64,000 nucleotides of DNA, from positions 13,069,619 through 13,133,618 of the forward strand of contig NC_052026.1 in assembly GCF_015832195.1 (NCBI RefSeq). Reading direction: 5' to 3'. The position numbers were made by a program, and so were the translations under genes. Positions 37,314 to 46,003 of this stretch are shown here, piece by piece. Every line of letters begins with the position of its first letter. Positions within the stretch are counted from its first letter, which is position 1. The notes under the pieces are model-generated. The model worked only from the letters and a program-made list of their open reading frames with translations. It had not been told where the DNA came from and ran no database searches. The DNA is from Motacilla alba alba (Eukaryota > Chordata > Aves > Passeriformes > Motacillidae).

Positions 37314-37700
37314 TGTAGCCCCACATTTCTCTTCACAGAGAAAAGTAAGGCACAGTTCTTCCCAAGAATATTCTTATCTCATTTGCTGTGCCTGTGTTTG
37401 TGCAAAAGTAGAATGTAATATGGAGATTGTTTACCCAAAGTCATGGTGTTTTGTTTCCTTGGCCTATCAGGGCCAAGAGTGTTTGTGAGTCGTGACGGTT
37501 GTCTGACAGTCATGAGATTCGGGGCAGTTGTGCTGTTTTGTGCAGAGTTGAGTGCATGGCAGATTCAGTTTAGATGTAATGTAACATAGTGTAATACAGT
37601 ATAGAATAATATAGTATAATAAAGTAATTAATTAGCCTTCTGATATCAATGGAGTCCTCTTCATCATTCTGTCTCCCCTTGTCAGGGCAGCCTGAGCAGC
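37314..37700 (+). mobile_element. Solitary LTR of an avian endogenous retrovirus
   Basis: It starts tgtagcc and has the body phrases ttcccaagaatattcttatc, ttggcctatcagggccaaga and a tandem tgtaatac/atagaat tract leading to AATAAA (37618-37623), then taattaattagccttctg. This layout resembles LTRs of songbird endogenous retroviruses, as I recall them. No internal viral genes are present, so it is a solo LTR or fragment. No clear target-site duplication was found, and the 3' boundary is uncertain. Confidence 0.65.
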
Positions 37701-37703
37701 ACG

Positions 37704-37815
37704 TCTAGGGAGGGGATTCTGCTCCTCAACTCCACTATGCTGAGACCATGCATGCAGTGCTGTGTCCAGCTCTTGGAGCCCAATTACGAAGGACATGGGG
37801 CAGCTAGAAGGATTC
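37704..37815 (+). mobile_element. CR1 LINE internal fragment in the spacer
   Basis: gggattctgctcctcaactc, then gctgagaccatgcatgcagt, gctgtgtccagctcttgga and aaggacatggggcagctaga follow the CR1 reverse-transcriptase 3' region in sense orientation. It abuts the LTR, suggesting a nested insertion or a junction. Confidence 0.65.
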
Positions 37816-37923
37816 CAAGGACTTTTAGAAGCCAGCATTTAGTCAGGCCAGTGCCGTCCCACAGCCATAGCCACAGATACTGGCTCCAGGTGCCATGCTC
37901 CCAGGCCATTTCCAGGAGAAGTT

Positions 37924-38000
37924 CCAGCTGCTACGCTATCTCCCAAGGCCGCGGCGGCAAGGCCAGCGGCAGCGGGGAGGTGCCCAGAGGTGCATATAAG
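37924..38000 (+). promoter_or_regulatory. Right chymotrypsinogen proximal promoter
   Basis: Mirror of the left promoter: CAGCTG at 37925-37930, TCTCCCA at 37939-37945 and TATA (tgcatataag) at 37991-38000. It is identical to the left copy over the span I compared. Confidence 0.6.
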
Positions 38001-38040
38001 CGCCACGGGCTGCCAGGCAGGTCTGTCCTCACGAGTGGCA

Positions 38041-40142
38041 ATGGCTCTGCTGTGGGTGTTGAGCTGCCTGGCGCTGGCGGGCTTTGCCCGTGCCGCCCTC
38101 CCTGAGAGTGCGTGGGGTCGTGGGGCTTGGCGGGGTGGGCTCGGGGCTCGGGCGGGTGGGAGCGGTGGGGAGGGGGACGCGGGGCCGGGGCGGCCGGAGC
38201 CACCGTCCCACGGTCGCCTGTGCCCCGCAGACTGCGGCGTGCCCGCCATCACACCCGTCATCCGCGGCTACAACCGCATTGTCAACGGGGAGGCGGCGGG
38301 TGGCAGGGTCCTGGCCATGGCAGGTGTCCCTCCAGGTGAGAGCCCGAGGCGGGCCGGGGGCAGGGGTGGGCGCCGTGTGGGGGCCGGGCACGGGGCCCGC
38401 CGGCGGCGGTGCCGGGTGCTGAGGGCAGCTCTCCCCGCCAGCGCTACAACGGCTTCCACTTCTGCGGCGGCTCCCTGATCAGCGAGAACTGGGTGGTCAC
38501 CGCTGCCCACTGCGGCGTCAGGTAGGCACCGGCTCTGCTGGCGGCCGGGCTGGGGCTGGGCACGGGCACAGGGTGCCCTGGGGCGCGCTGTCCCCGTGCC
38601 GGCGTCCCGTGCTCAGTGCCCGCCTGTGCCCAGGAAAACCGACACCGTGGTGGTGGGCGCCTACGACCAGGACGCACCCGGCCCTGATCAGCAGGAGCTG
38701 AAAATCGAGAAGGTACCTCCGGGGCGGGGTCCGCGTGCCTGTGGGACCCCACGGCCACCACAGGCAGCCTGGGGGCTTTTGTCCGGGTCCCCCTTCTCCT
38801 GGGGTTTGTGCACCCGTGGAGCCCCCAGCTCCACATATCCTGCGGGTCAGGGTTCCCTGAGGTGTCCCTGAGATGTCCCACATCCCTGCACTGCAATCCC
38901 TTGGGGTGTCCCTGCTCCCACTCATCCTTCAGGTCAGGTCCCCTGGATGTCCCCGTGTGCCCAGGAACTCCCAAGGGACAGGGGTTCAGGCCTCAGGGCC
39001 CATTTCATCCTGGCAGGGGACGTGACCTGGGGTGTCGCTGCTCCCCAGTGTCACAGGGACTGGGCCCCGCAGCTCAGACACCCTGCCATCACGGGAGCCA
39101 CAGGAGCGACCCCCGGGGTCCCCACTGGTCCCCAAGGTCCCTACTGATCCCTGTGGAGTGCCCAGTGCCTGGCACCCTGGCAGCGGGTGCAGGTGCTGAG
39201 AGCAGTGCTGCGGGCTCCAGGTCTTCAAGAACCCCAAGTTCAACATGCTGACCATCCACGACGACATCACCCTGATCAAACTGGCCACTCCGGCGCAGCT
39301 GTCGGACCGCGTGTCCCCCGTCTGCCTGCCCAAGGCCACTGACGAATTCCCGGGGGGAATGACCTGCGTCACCACTGGCTGGGGGCTCACTGACTCCAGC
39401 GGTAACTGCACTTTCTTGTCCCCATCCCCATTCCTGTCCCCTGCCTCATCCAAATCCCCATCCCCGTCCTTGTCCGCTGTCTTTCCTGTCCCCTTCCTCA
39501 TCCGTATGGTCAGTCCCTGTCCTCATCTGAACCATAATGCTCGTGGCAATCTCCCATCCAGATCCCCGTGCAAATCTGAATCTGAATCCCCATCCCATTC
39601 CCACATCCCCATCTTTGTCCCATTTCTCATTTCTCATCCCATCACCAATGCCTGACCCGATCCTGTTCCCATCTCCACCATCATCGAGCTCCTGTCCTCC
39701 TCGTCCCGCCCTCCCCGTCCCAGCCCCTTCCCCGTTCCCGGTGCCGGCGCTGACGCTCCCCTCTCGCTGCAGCCTCGCACACGCCGGCGGTGCTGCAGCA
39801 GGTGGCTCTGCCCTTGCTCACCAACGCCCAGTGCAAGGAGTTCTGGGGCTTCCGCATCCGCGACGTGATGGTCTGTGCCGGCGCCGACGGAGCCTCTTCC
39901 TGCATGGTACGTGCCCCCGGCCCCCGCTGCCGCCGGCGGCCCCGGGCCCCGGCCCGGCGCTCACTCGCTGCCCCGTGCAGGGCGACTCCGGGGGCCCGCT
40001 GGTGTGCCAGAAGGACGGCGCCTGGAACCTGGTGGGCATCGTCTCCTGGGGCAGCAGCACCTGCGACACCAAGACGCCCGGCGTGTACGCCCGCGTCACC
40101 AAGCTTCGCGACTGGATCGACTCCATCCTGGAGGCCAACTGA
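38041..40142 (+). pseudogene. CTRB: Chymotrypsinogen B-like, second copy with a 1-bp frameshift in exon 2
   Basis: Exons: 38041-38107, 38231-38335, 38442-38521, 38634-38712, 39221-39401, 39773-39906 and 39981-40142. Every exon and splice site matches the left gene, including the His, Asp and Ser triad and Ser189. The exception is an extra G in gcggcgggtgg near 38299-38301 (left copy: gcggcggtgg). It makes exon 2 105 rather than 104 bp and shifts the frame just after the activation peptide (NGEAA), before the triad. As read, no active protease can be made. All downstream exons remain undamaged, and the arms differ at several other homopolymers. The shift could therefore be very recent or a base-calling error; if so, this is a second functional gene. 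TATA and poly(A) signals are intact. Confidence 0.75.
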
Positions 40143-40149
40143 GGCCCGC

Positions 40150-40155
40150 AATAAA
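40150..40155 (+). terminator. Poly(A) signal of right chymotrypsinogen copy
   Basis: AATAAA in cccgcaataaacgctgcc, starting 8 bases after the stop codon. It mirrors the left copy. Confidence 0.85.
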
Positions 40156-40309
40156 CGCTGCCACCCCCTGAGCACACTGTGTCCTTGTCACCATGCCGGG
40201 ACGCACGGGAGCGGGGCAGGCGGGTGGCCGGGAGAGCCCCGGCTGAGGATGGGGGCATGCGGTGGGCTGGGGTCAGTTCTCTGGGCACGAGGACGCCTGT
40301 GCGGGAGCG

Positions 40310-40700
40310 CTGAGCGGCACGGGGACACCTGGCTGGGAACGGGGACAGATGGACGGGGGGGCTCGGGCACACCTGGCTGGGAATGGGGACACACGGATAG
40401 GGGCACATGGTGAGTCCTGTGCCCGAATGGAGAAACCTGGCTGGGCATGGGAACAGAGGCACGGGGGTCACGGGGATCCCTGATTGGGAATGGGGACAGA
40501 TGGGCAGGCGGCCATGGTGACTCCTATCTGGGAAGGGAGGAGCGTGGGGACATGTGGTCTCCTATGGGGTCACGGGCCCCCGAGCAGCTGCGGGGATACT
40601 TGAGCAGGCACGGGGACACCTGTGACGGTAGGGGCCATGGTGAATGCAGGGACTCGGCCCGGCATGGGGACATGAGCAGAGGCACTGGTGGGAGCCAGGT
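40310..40700. repeat. 43-bp degenerate minisatellite upstream of LDHD (right arm)
   Basis: Repeating acctggctgggaatggggaca-type phrases occupy most of the interval between the chymotrypsinogen poly(A) site and LDHD. This copy has one unit fewer than the left arm. The LDHD promoter must lie in or next to this tract; no TATA box is visible. Confidence 0.7.
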
Positions 40701-40839
40701 CCCTCTGCCAGGGACACACTGGCGTGTGGCTGGAGCCACCTTAAGGTGTCAGCGTGGGGGAGGGCCAGACAGGCTGCGGGGGAGGGCAATGTCCCGCTCC
40801 TGTGCAGTTCCCATGTTGCCGTTCTTGTCCCGTTGCAAC

Positions 40840-43800
40840 ATGGCCCTGCGGAGGGTGCTGGCGCTGGCGGCAGCCCTGGGGCGCCGCAGCTGCTGCTCCA
40901 AGGTGGGGCCGGGGCTCCAAAGGCCACTCGGGTCCTGACGTGGCCACTTGGCCTCGTGCCCGCGCTCAGACCCTGCCCAGGGCATCCCTGACGGGTCCTC
41001 GTTGTTCCCCCGCAGCCCTCGCTGCCCCCTGACTTCGTGGAGACCCTGAGGGCCGTGGTGGGGGCCCCCAATGTCTCCACGGCCACAGCGGTGCGGGAGC
41101 AGCACGGCCATGATGAGTCCATGCACCCGTGAGTGCCCCTGGAGCTGGGAGCCCCGGGGAGGGGAAGCACCGCCAGGGGAAGGGCCATGGGCAAGGGAAG
41201 AGATGCGGGCAAGGCAAGAGCCACTGGAAGGGGAAGGGTCACAGGGGAGGGGCCGGGGCCGGGAAATATTTGGGTAGCCAAGGGGCCGTGGGGAAGGCAA
41301 GGGGCATGTGACGAGTGCCAGGCTGGGGCAGGGCCATGGGGAGGGTCGAGAGGTTGTGGCAGCTGGTCAGCAATGCTGCCTGTCCCCCAGCTGTGCCCCC
41401 CCGGACGTCGTGGTGTGGCCCCAGGCGGTGGGGCAGGTGCAGGAGCTGGCAGCCCTCTGTCACCGCTGCCGTGTGCCCATGGTGCCCTTTGGCACCGGTA
41501 CCGGCCTGGAAGGAGGCGTCAATGCCGTGCAGGTATGGGCTGCCCTGGCACCTCTGACCCCCCAGGGGCTCTCGGTGCCTGGCCGTGCCCAGAGCCCCGG
41601 GTGTCCCTGTACCAGGGCGGTGTCTGCTTTGACCTGAGCCGCATGGACGCCATCGCAGAGCTGAGCCTCGAGGACTTCTCGGTGACGGTGGAGCCCGGTG
41701 TCACCCGCAAGGCCCTCAATAAGCACCTGCGTGGCACCGGGCTCTGGTTCCCTGTCGGTACCGTGGGCGTGAGGGGAGTCATGGGGCTGGGGTGACAGCA
41801 CTGGAGGTGCTGAGGTGTCCTTTAGGTCTGGACATTGTGGGAGTGTTGGGGGTGCTGTTGTGTCCTCAGGTGTGCTGTGCTCCCCAGGGTGCCCATGTGA
41901 ATGCAAGTGCCACGGCCTCATTGCTTTTGGGGGGTGCCCATCATTTTGCTGTGTTTGTAGTCCCAGTGGTGTCCATGAGGGAGTGAGCACCATCCCCACC
42001 TGCCTCCCCCTCCCATCCCCTGCTTGCAGACCCTGGGGCGGACGCCTCGCTGTGTGGCATGGCGGCCACGGGTGCCTCGGGCACCAACGCCGTGCGCTAC
42101 GGCACCATGCGCCCCAACGTGCTCAACCTGCGCGTGGTGCTGCCGGACGGGCGCCTGCTCCACACCGCCGGCCCCGGGCGCCAGCCCAGGTGGGCGCTGG
42201 GAGGCTGGGGGGCTGTGCTGGGCTGGCCGCGTGCCACGCCGCTGCCTGCTCACCAGCTCTGTGCAGGAAGCGGGCGGCCGGCTACGACCTGACCTCGCTC
42301 TTCGTGGGCTCTGAGGGCACCCTGGGCTTCCTGACTCAGGCCACGCTGCGCCTGCACCCTCTGCCCGAGGCCACTGCTGTCACCATCGCCTCCTTCCCCA
42401 GCGTGGGGGCGGCCGTGGCTTGCACCGTCCAGGTGCTGCAGGCTGCCGTGCCCGTGGCCCGCATCGGTGAGTGCCCGCAGCCAGAGGTGGGGGTCAGGTG
42501 CCCGTGGTGGAGCCCAACACTGCCTCCTCCCACCCAGAGTTCCTGGATGAAGTGATGGCGGATGCCTGTGGCCGCTTCAGCAGGATGGGGCTGCCGGTGG
42601 CTGCCACGCTCCTCCTGGAGCTGCATGGCTCCCGGCGTAGCCTGGCTGAGCAGCAGCAGCAGACAGGTATGGCTTGGAACAGGGAGGAGGAGAGGGTGTC
42701 TGGGGCTGGGGGCCATGATGGACACTCAGGGATGAGGGGTGGGTGCCCAGGGACAGGGGGATCAGGGTGTTCTGAAGTGAAGCATGGTGTTGGGGGGCCA
42801 CGATTTCGCACTGGCGTTGAGTGATGGATGTCCAGGACATGGGACAGTGGGACCAGGCATGTCCTGGGGGAAGGGGTGGGTGCCCAGGGCTGTGTGGGGA
42901 CTGGAGAACTTGAGGTCATGAGGATGAGGGACAAGTGGTTAGAGCATAGAACTGGGGGCCTGGAGTCATGGATGGCTGCCTATGGATAGGGGATGGGAGA
43001 TCAGGAATGTCCTGAGGAGAGGCATAGGTGCCCAGGACCAGGGAGAAGGGACCAACAATGGATGCTTGGGATGGGGGCTGGGAAGACACTAGGGGGGGGA
43101 TGGGTGTGTGCTCTGGGGGTCTGCTAAAGGGGCTCATGAATACGGGACAGGGGGGACTAGGTGTGTCACAGGGTGGTGGACAGGGACCCAGGGACAGGAG
43201 ACAGATGGACTGGGAGTATCCCAGGATGTGGGATGGGTACCCAGGATGGGCACTGGAGGTCCTGGGTAAGGGTTGGGTGCCTGGGGGTGCCGTGGGTCCT
43301 GTCCCAGAGCTCCTGGTCACCTTCAGAGGAGATCGTGCGACAGAACAGTGGCTCCGGCCTGGCCTGGGCGGAGGGGCTGGAGGAGCGCGAGCAGCTCTGG
43401 TCCATGCGCCACAATGCCTGGTACGCTGCCCTGGCCCTGCGGCCCGGCTGCCAGGTGAGGCACGAGGGTGGGGATGATGGCAGCGGCGCCCATGGTGCTC
43501 TGAGTGCCACAGCTCTGCCCTCCCCGGCCCAGGGCTACTCCACGGATGTCTGTGTGCCCATCTCCCGCCTGCCTGATGTGGTGGTGGAGACCAAGCAGGA
43601 CCTGCAGGCCTCCAACCTCACCGGTCAGCAGGGCCACAGTCCCCTGGGACAGAGGGGGATGGAGGGTCACCATGCTCCACGCCACACCCCATCTGACCCG
43701 TGGCCTTGCAGGACCCATGGTGGGACACGTGGGCGATGGCAACTTCCACTGCATCCTCGTCTTCAACTCCCAGGACCCAGAGGAGGCCCAGCGCATCCAC

Positions 43801-44065
43801 GCCTTCACCCAGCGCCTGGGCAGGTGGGGCCAGGGTGCTCTGGGGGGCCGGGGCTGGACGGACAGATGTCCCCATCCCCTGTCCCTCCCTGTCCCACAGG
43901 CGGGCACTGGCAGCAGGGGGCACCTGCACCGGGGAGCACGGCGTGGGCCTGGGCAAGCGGGCACTGCTGCAGGAGGAGCTGGGCCCGGAGGGCCTGGACA
44001 CCCTGCGCTCCATCAAGGCTGCACTCGACCCCCACAATCTCATGAACCCCGGCAAAGTGCTCTGA
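40840..44065 (+). CDS. LDHD: LDHD, mitochondrial D-lactate dehydrogenase, complete
   Basis: FAD-dependent oxidation of D-lactate and related D-2-hydroxyacids to 2-oxoacids in mitochondria. Exons: 40840-40902, 41016-41128, 41391-41532, 41616-41757, 42030-42189, 42267-42466, 42538-42666, 43327-43454, 43533-43623, 43712-43823 and 43900-44065. They give 481 residues with all junctions GT-AG and in phase. The N-terminus ([19 protein letters not shown]) is an arginine-rich mitochondrial presequence. FAD-binding motifs are [11 protein letters not shown] (about 90) and [17 protein letters not shown] (about 165). The C-terminal domain has GHVGDGNFH (about 394) and [10 protein letters not shown] (about 437). 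It ends LMNPGKVL as in mammals. An in-frame upstream ATG at 40813 would add nine residues; I prefer 40840 for its stronger start context (A at -3, G at +4). Exons 1-4 lie within the right palindrome arm, exons 5-11 outside it. Confidence 0.96.
42680..43320. repeat. G-rich degenerate repeats in LDHD intron 7
   Basis: Phrases such as ggtgcccaggac, gggacagggg and gatgggta recur irregularly across this 660-bp intron. It looks like decayed minisatellite. No coding signal. Confidence 0.5.
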
Positions 44066-44212
44066 GGGGGAGCACCAGCACTGAGCTGGCACTGGGGAAC
44101 CTCAGCCCCTGGAGTCAAGGCCAGGGTGGCCATGCTGCCTGCAGTGCCACAGTATGTATCCCTACAAATCACCCCATCCTCACTTCTGGGGGTCAGGGAT
44201 CCTCCAACCCCC

Positions 44213-44218
44213 AATAAA
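44213..44218 (+). terminator. LDHD: LDHD poly(A) signal AATAAA
   Basis: ccccaataaaccctttgg, 148 bp after the LDHD stop. It is the first canonical signal on the + strand. Confidence 0.85.
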
Positions 44219-44239
44219 CCCTTTGGACTCACACTATCC

Positions 44240-44515
44240 ATGTGCTGCGACGTTGTTTAGAGGGATAGGATGCCCCAGTCCCTTCCCAGGAGGCCCCTGT
44301 CCCAGACAGCACACACAGGGCAGGGCATTGTCAGGGTCCCACCTCAGCCTCTTCCCCGGAGCTGCAGTGCTGCTGGTGCCAGGTGGGAGCTCTCTGGCAC
44401 CTGCTGAGCACTACTGTGGCCATCCCCACACGGCAGGCACAGAGAAGGGGAACTGGCATGGGTGGAGGGCTCCAGCACCCCACTGGCATCATCTGCTTCA
44501 CCAAGAAAGCCAGTG
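44240..44515. other. Short tail-to-tail gap between LDHD and ZNRF1
   Basis: About 0.3 kb between two convergent transcript ends. No gene, repeat or distinctive motif seen. Confidence 0.7.
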
Positions 44516-44536
44516 AAATAAAATAACAGTGAATGT

Positions 44537-44542
44537 TTTATT
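44537..44542 (-). terminator. ZNRF1: ZNRF1 poly(A) signal
   Basis: tttatt on + (AATAAA on the gene strand) within gttttattgaacattg. Followed on the gene strand by the LDHD-proximal gap. Confidence 0.75.
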
Positions 44543-45084
44543 GAACATTGTTTTAATACCATATCAAAACACCTTGACTAATGAAGGAAGCTCCCCCCAA
44601 GCTCTGAACTCTTTTTTTCCCCCGTTTTTTTTTTAATATATAAATACAGAAAGGTTTCCCGCAGGGGCACGGCCACCGGCAGGGGAGGTCTCACCAACGA
44701 AAACGCGCCCGCCGCGCCAGGAGGGGACGGGGATGGGCGAGGGGGTCACTGCCATGAAATGACACCATCTTGGCACCTCCAGCAAAGCCACCCCTGTCAC
44801 TAGGGGTGGCTGGGAGCATCCGGGGGGCCACTGGGGCCTTCCCCATACCCTCCTCAAAAGGGTCCAACTCAAAGCCGATGGAAAAGAAAGAGGGGAGGCA
44901 GTTTTGGCAAGAGGAGCCCGGCGAGGGGGCACAGGAGGGGCGGCGGGGATGCTGCAGCTCTCCAGTCTCTGAGTGGTTATAGCTGAGTTAAAGAGTGACC
45001 AGTCTGTAAACATCACCGGGGCAGGGAAGCTCAAATTGAAGAACACGCCAGTCAACACGAAGCTTCAGTTGTGGTTTGTTGTTG

Positions 45085-45165
45085 TTGGTTTTTTTTGTCC
45101 ATTTTCTCTTTTTTTCTTCTTTTTTTTTTCCTTTTTTTCCTTTTTTTTCCTCATTGTAAACACTT
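45085..45165. repeat. Poly-pyrimidine tract (A/G-rich in ZNRF1 mRNA)
   Basis: Runs of seven to ten T separated by single or double C over about 80 bp, with very few other bases. Confidence 0.85.
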
Positions 45166-45599
45166 GAAAGACGGACCCCTGTGACTCAGCAGGGGGGAGC
45201 AGTGGCCCCGCTCCCGGCGTGGGGCAGAGTCCCCATCTCAACGCTGCCGGGGCCCGGGGTGGAGATCTCCAAAAGGGAGATGGGAGAGAGGAGGAATTTC
45301 CCGTTTAGTCAGTGCAAAAAAACCGAGCAGAGCCCCCGGGCGAGTCCGGGTGGGAGGTGGGGGGGTTGCCGGTGAGAAATGCCACGTGCTCCGTTTGGCC
45401 GGCTGTCCCCCGGCAGCTTTCCCCTTTCGGTTCGGGGAGAAAAGCCAAACATCATGGCAGGGTTTCGGCCGAGGGCGTCCTCGGGGCCTCCCTGGCAGGC
45501 AGAGCTCTCCTGGTGACCAGTGGCTGTGGAGGGGAGAGCAGGTCGCTCCGCTTTTCTCACACTGTCGTCTCCTGGATGTTTCTTTTTGTTTTAAGTCTT

Positions 45600-45690
45600 T
45601 TAAATTAAAATAAAAAAAAACAAAACAAAACAAAACAAAAAGCAGAAAAACAACAGAACAAATAAAAATAATAAAATAAAATAAAAACTG
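45600..45690. repeat. A-rich simple repeat (aaaac)n and (aaaat)n (U-rich in ZNRF1 mRNA)
   Basis: Runs of caaaa and aaaat units over about 90 bp within the ZNRF1 3' UTR. Confidence 0.85.
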
Positions 45691-46003
45691 CGCCGTTGTC
45701 CCAAGTGGATTCAAGTTTCTGGGTTTTATTTTTGTCTTCTCGAGGAATTTAAAGTCAGCCCAAAACTCCAGGCGGGGCAGGGGGGACAGGGAGAGGAGGT
45801 ACAGCAGGTATAGCAAGGTGCCCTGCAAAGGCAGAGAGAGACCATCCCGGGTGAGGAGCAGGAGCCCCGGCTGTCATGTCCCACCCTATCCCACCCTGTC
45901 CTCCACTTCCAGCCCTGGATTTAAACCCAGCATGGGAATGTCCCTTCTGAGCAGCCCACCACAGGCTCACCTCAGAGAGAAGTCAGCAAGCACGCTCGGC
46001 GGG

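Larger units (their letters stand above)
37105..37923. other. Unique spacer of the inverted duplication
   Basis: 819 bp between the arms, with no self-complementarity that I can see. It contains an LTR (about 37314-37700) and a CR1 fragment (about 37704-37815). The left 200 bp and the right 100 bp are unrecognised. Both chymotrypsinogen promoters face outward from here. Confidence 0.85.
37924..41796. repeat. Right arm of large inverted duplication
   Basis: Partner of 33186-37104. It starts at ccagctg (37924) and ends at ggtgac (41796) inside intron 4 of the complete LDHD gene. Since LDHD continues past this end, the right arm appears to be the ancestral location and the left arm the inserted inverted copy. 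Confidence 0.96.
44515..46003 (-). other. ZNRF1: ZNRF1 3' UTR
   Basis: About 1.5 kb of non-coding sequence after the ZNRF1 stop codon, ending just past the AATAAA at 44537. In mRNA sense it contains a U-rich tract with gttttgttttg phrases (about 45700-45600) and further downstream a nearly pure A/G tract (about 45165-45085). Otherwise GC-moderate with no coding potential. Confidence 0.7.

Noticed and set aside
33187..41795. Many overlapping open frames on the strands opposite the chymotrypsinogen and LDHD exons
   Set aside because: They are shadows in high-GC coding DNA, occur as mirror pairs in both palindrome arms and match no known family.
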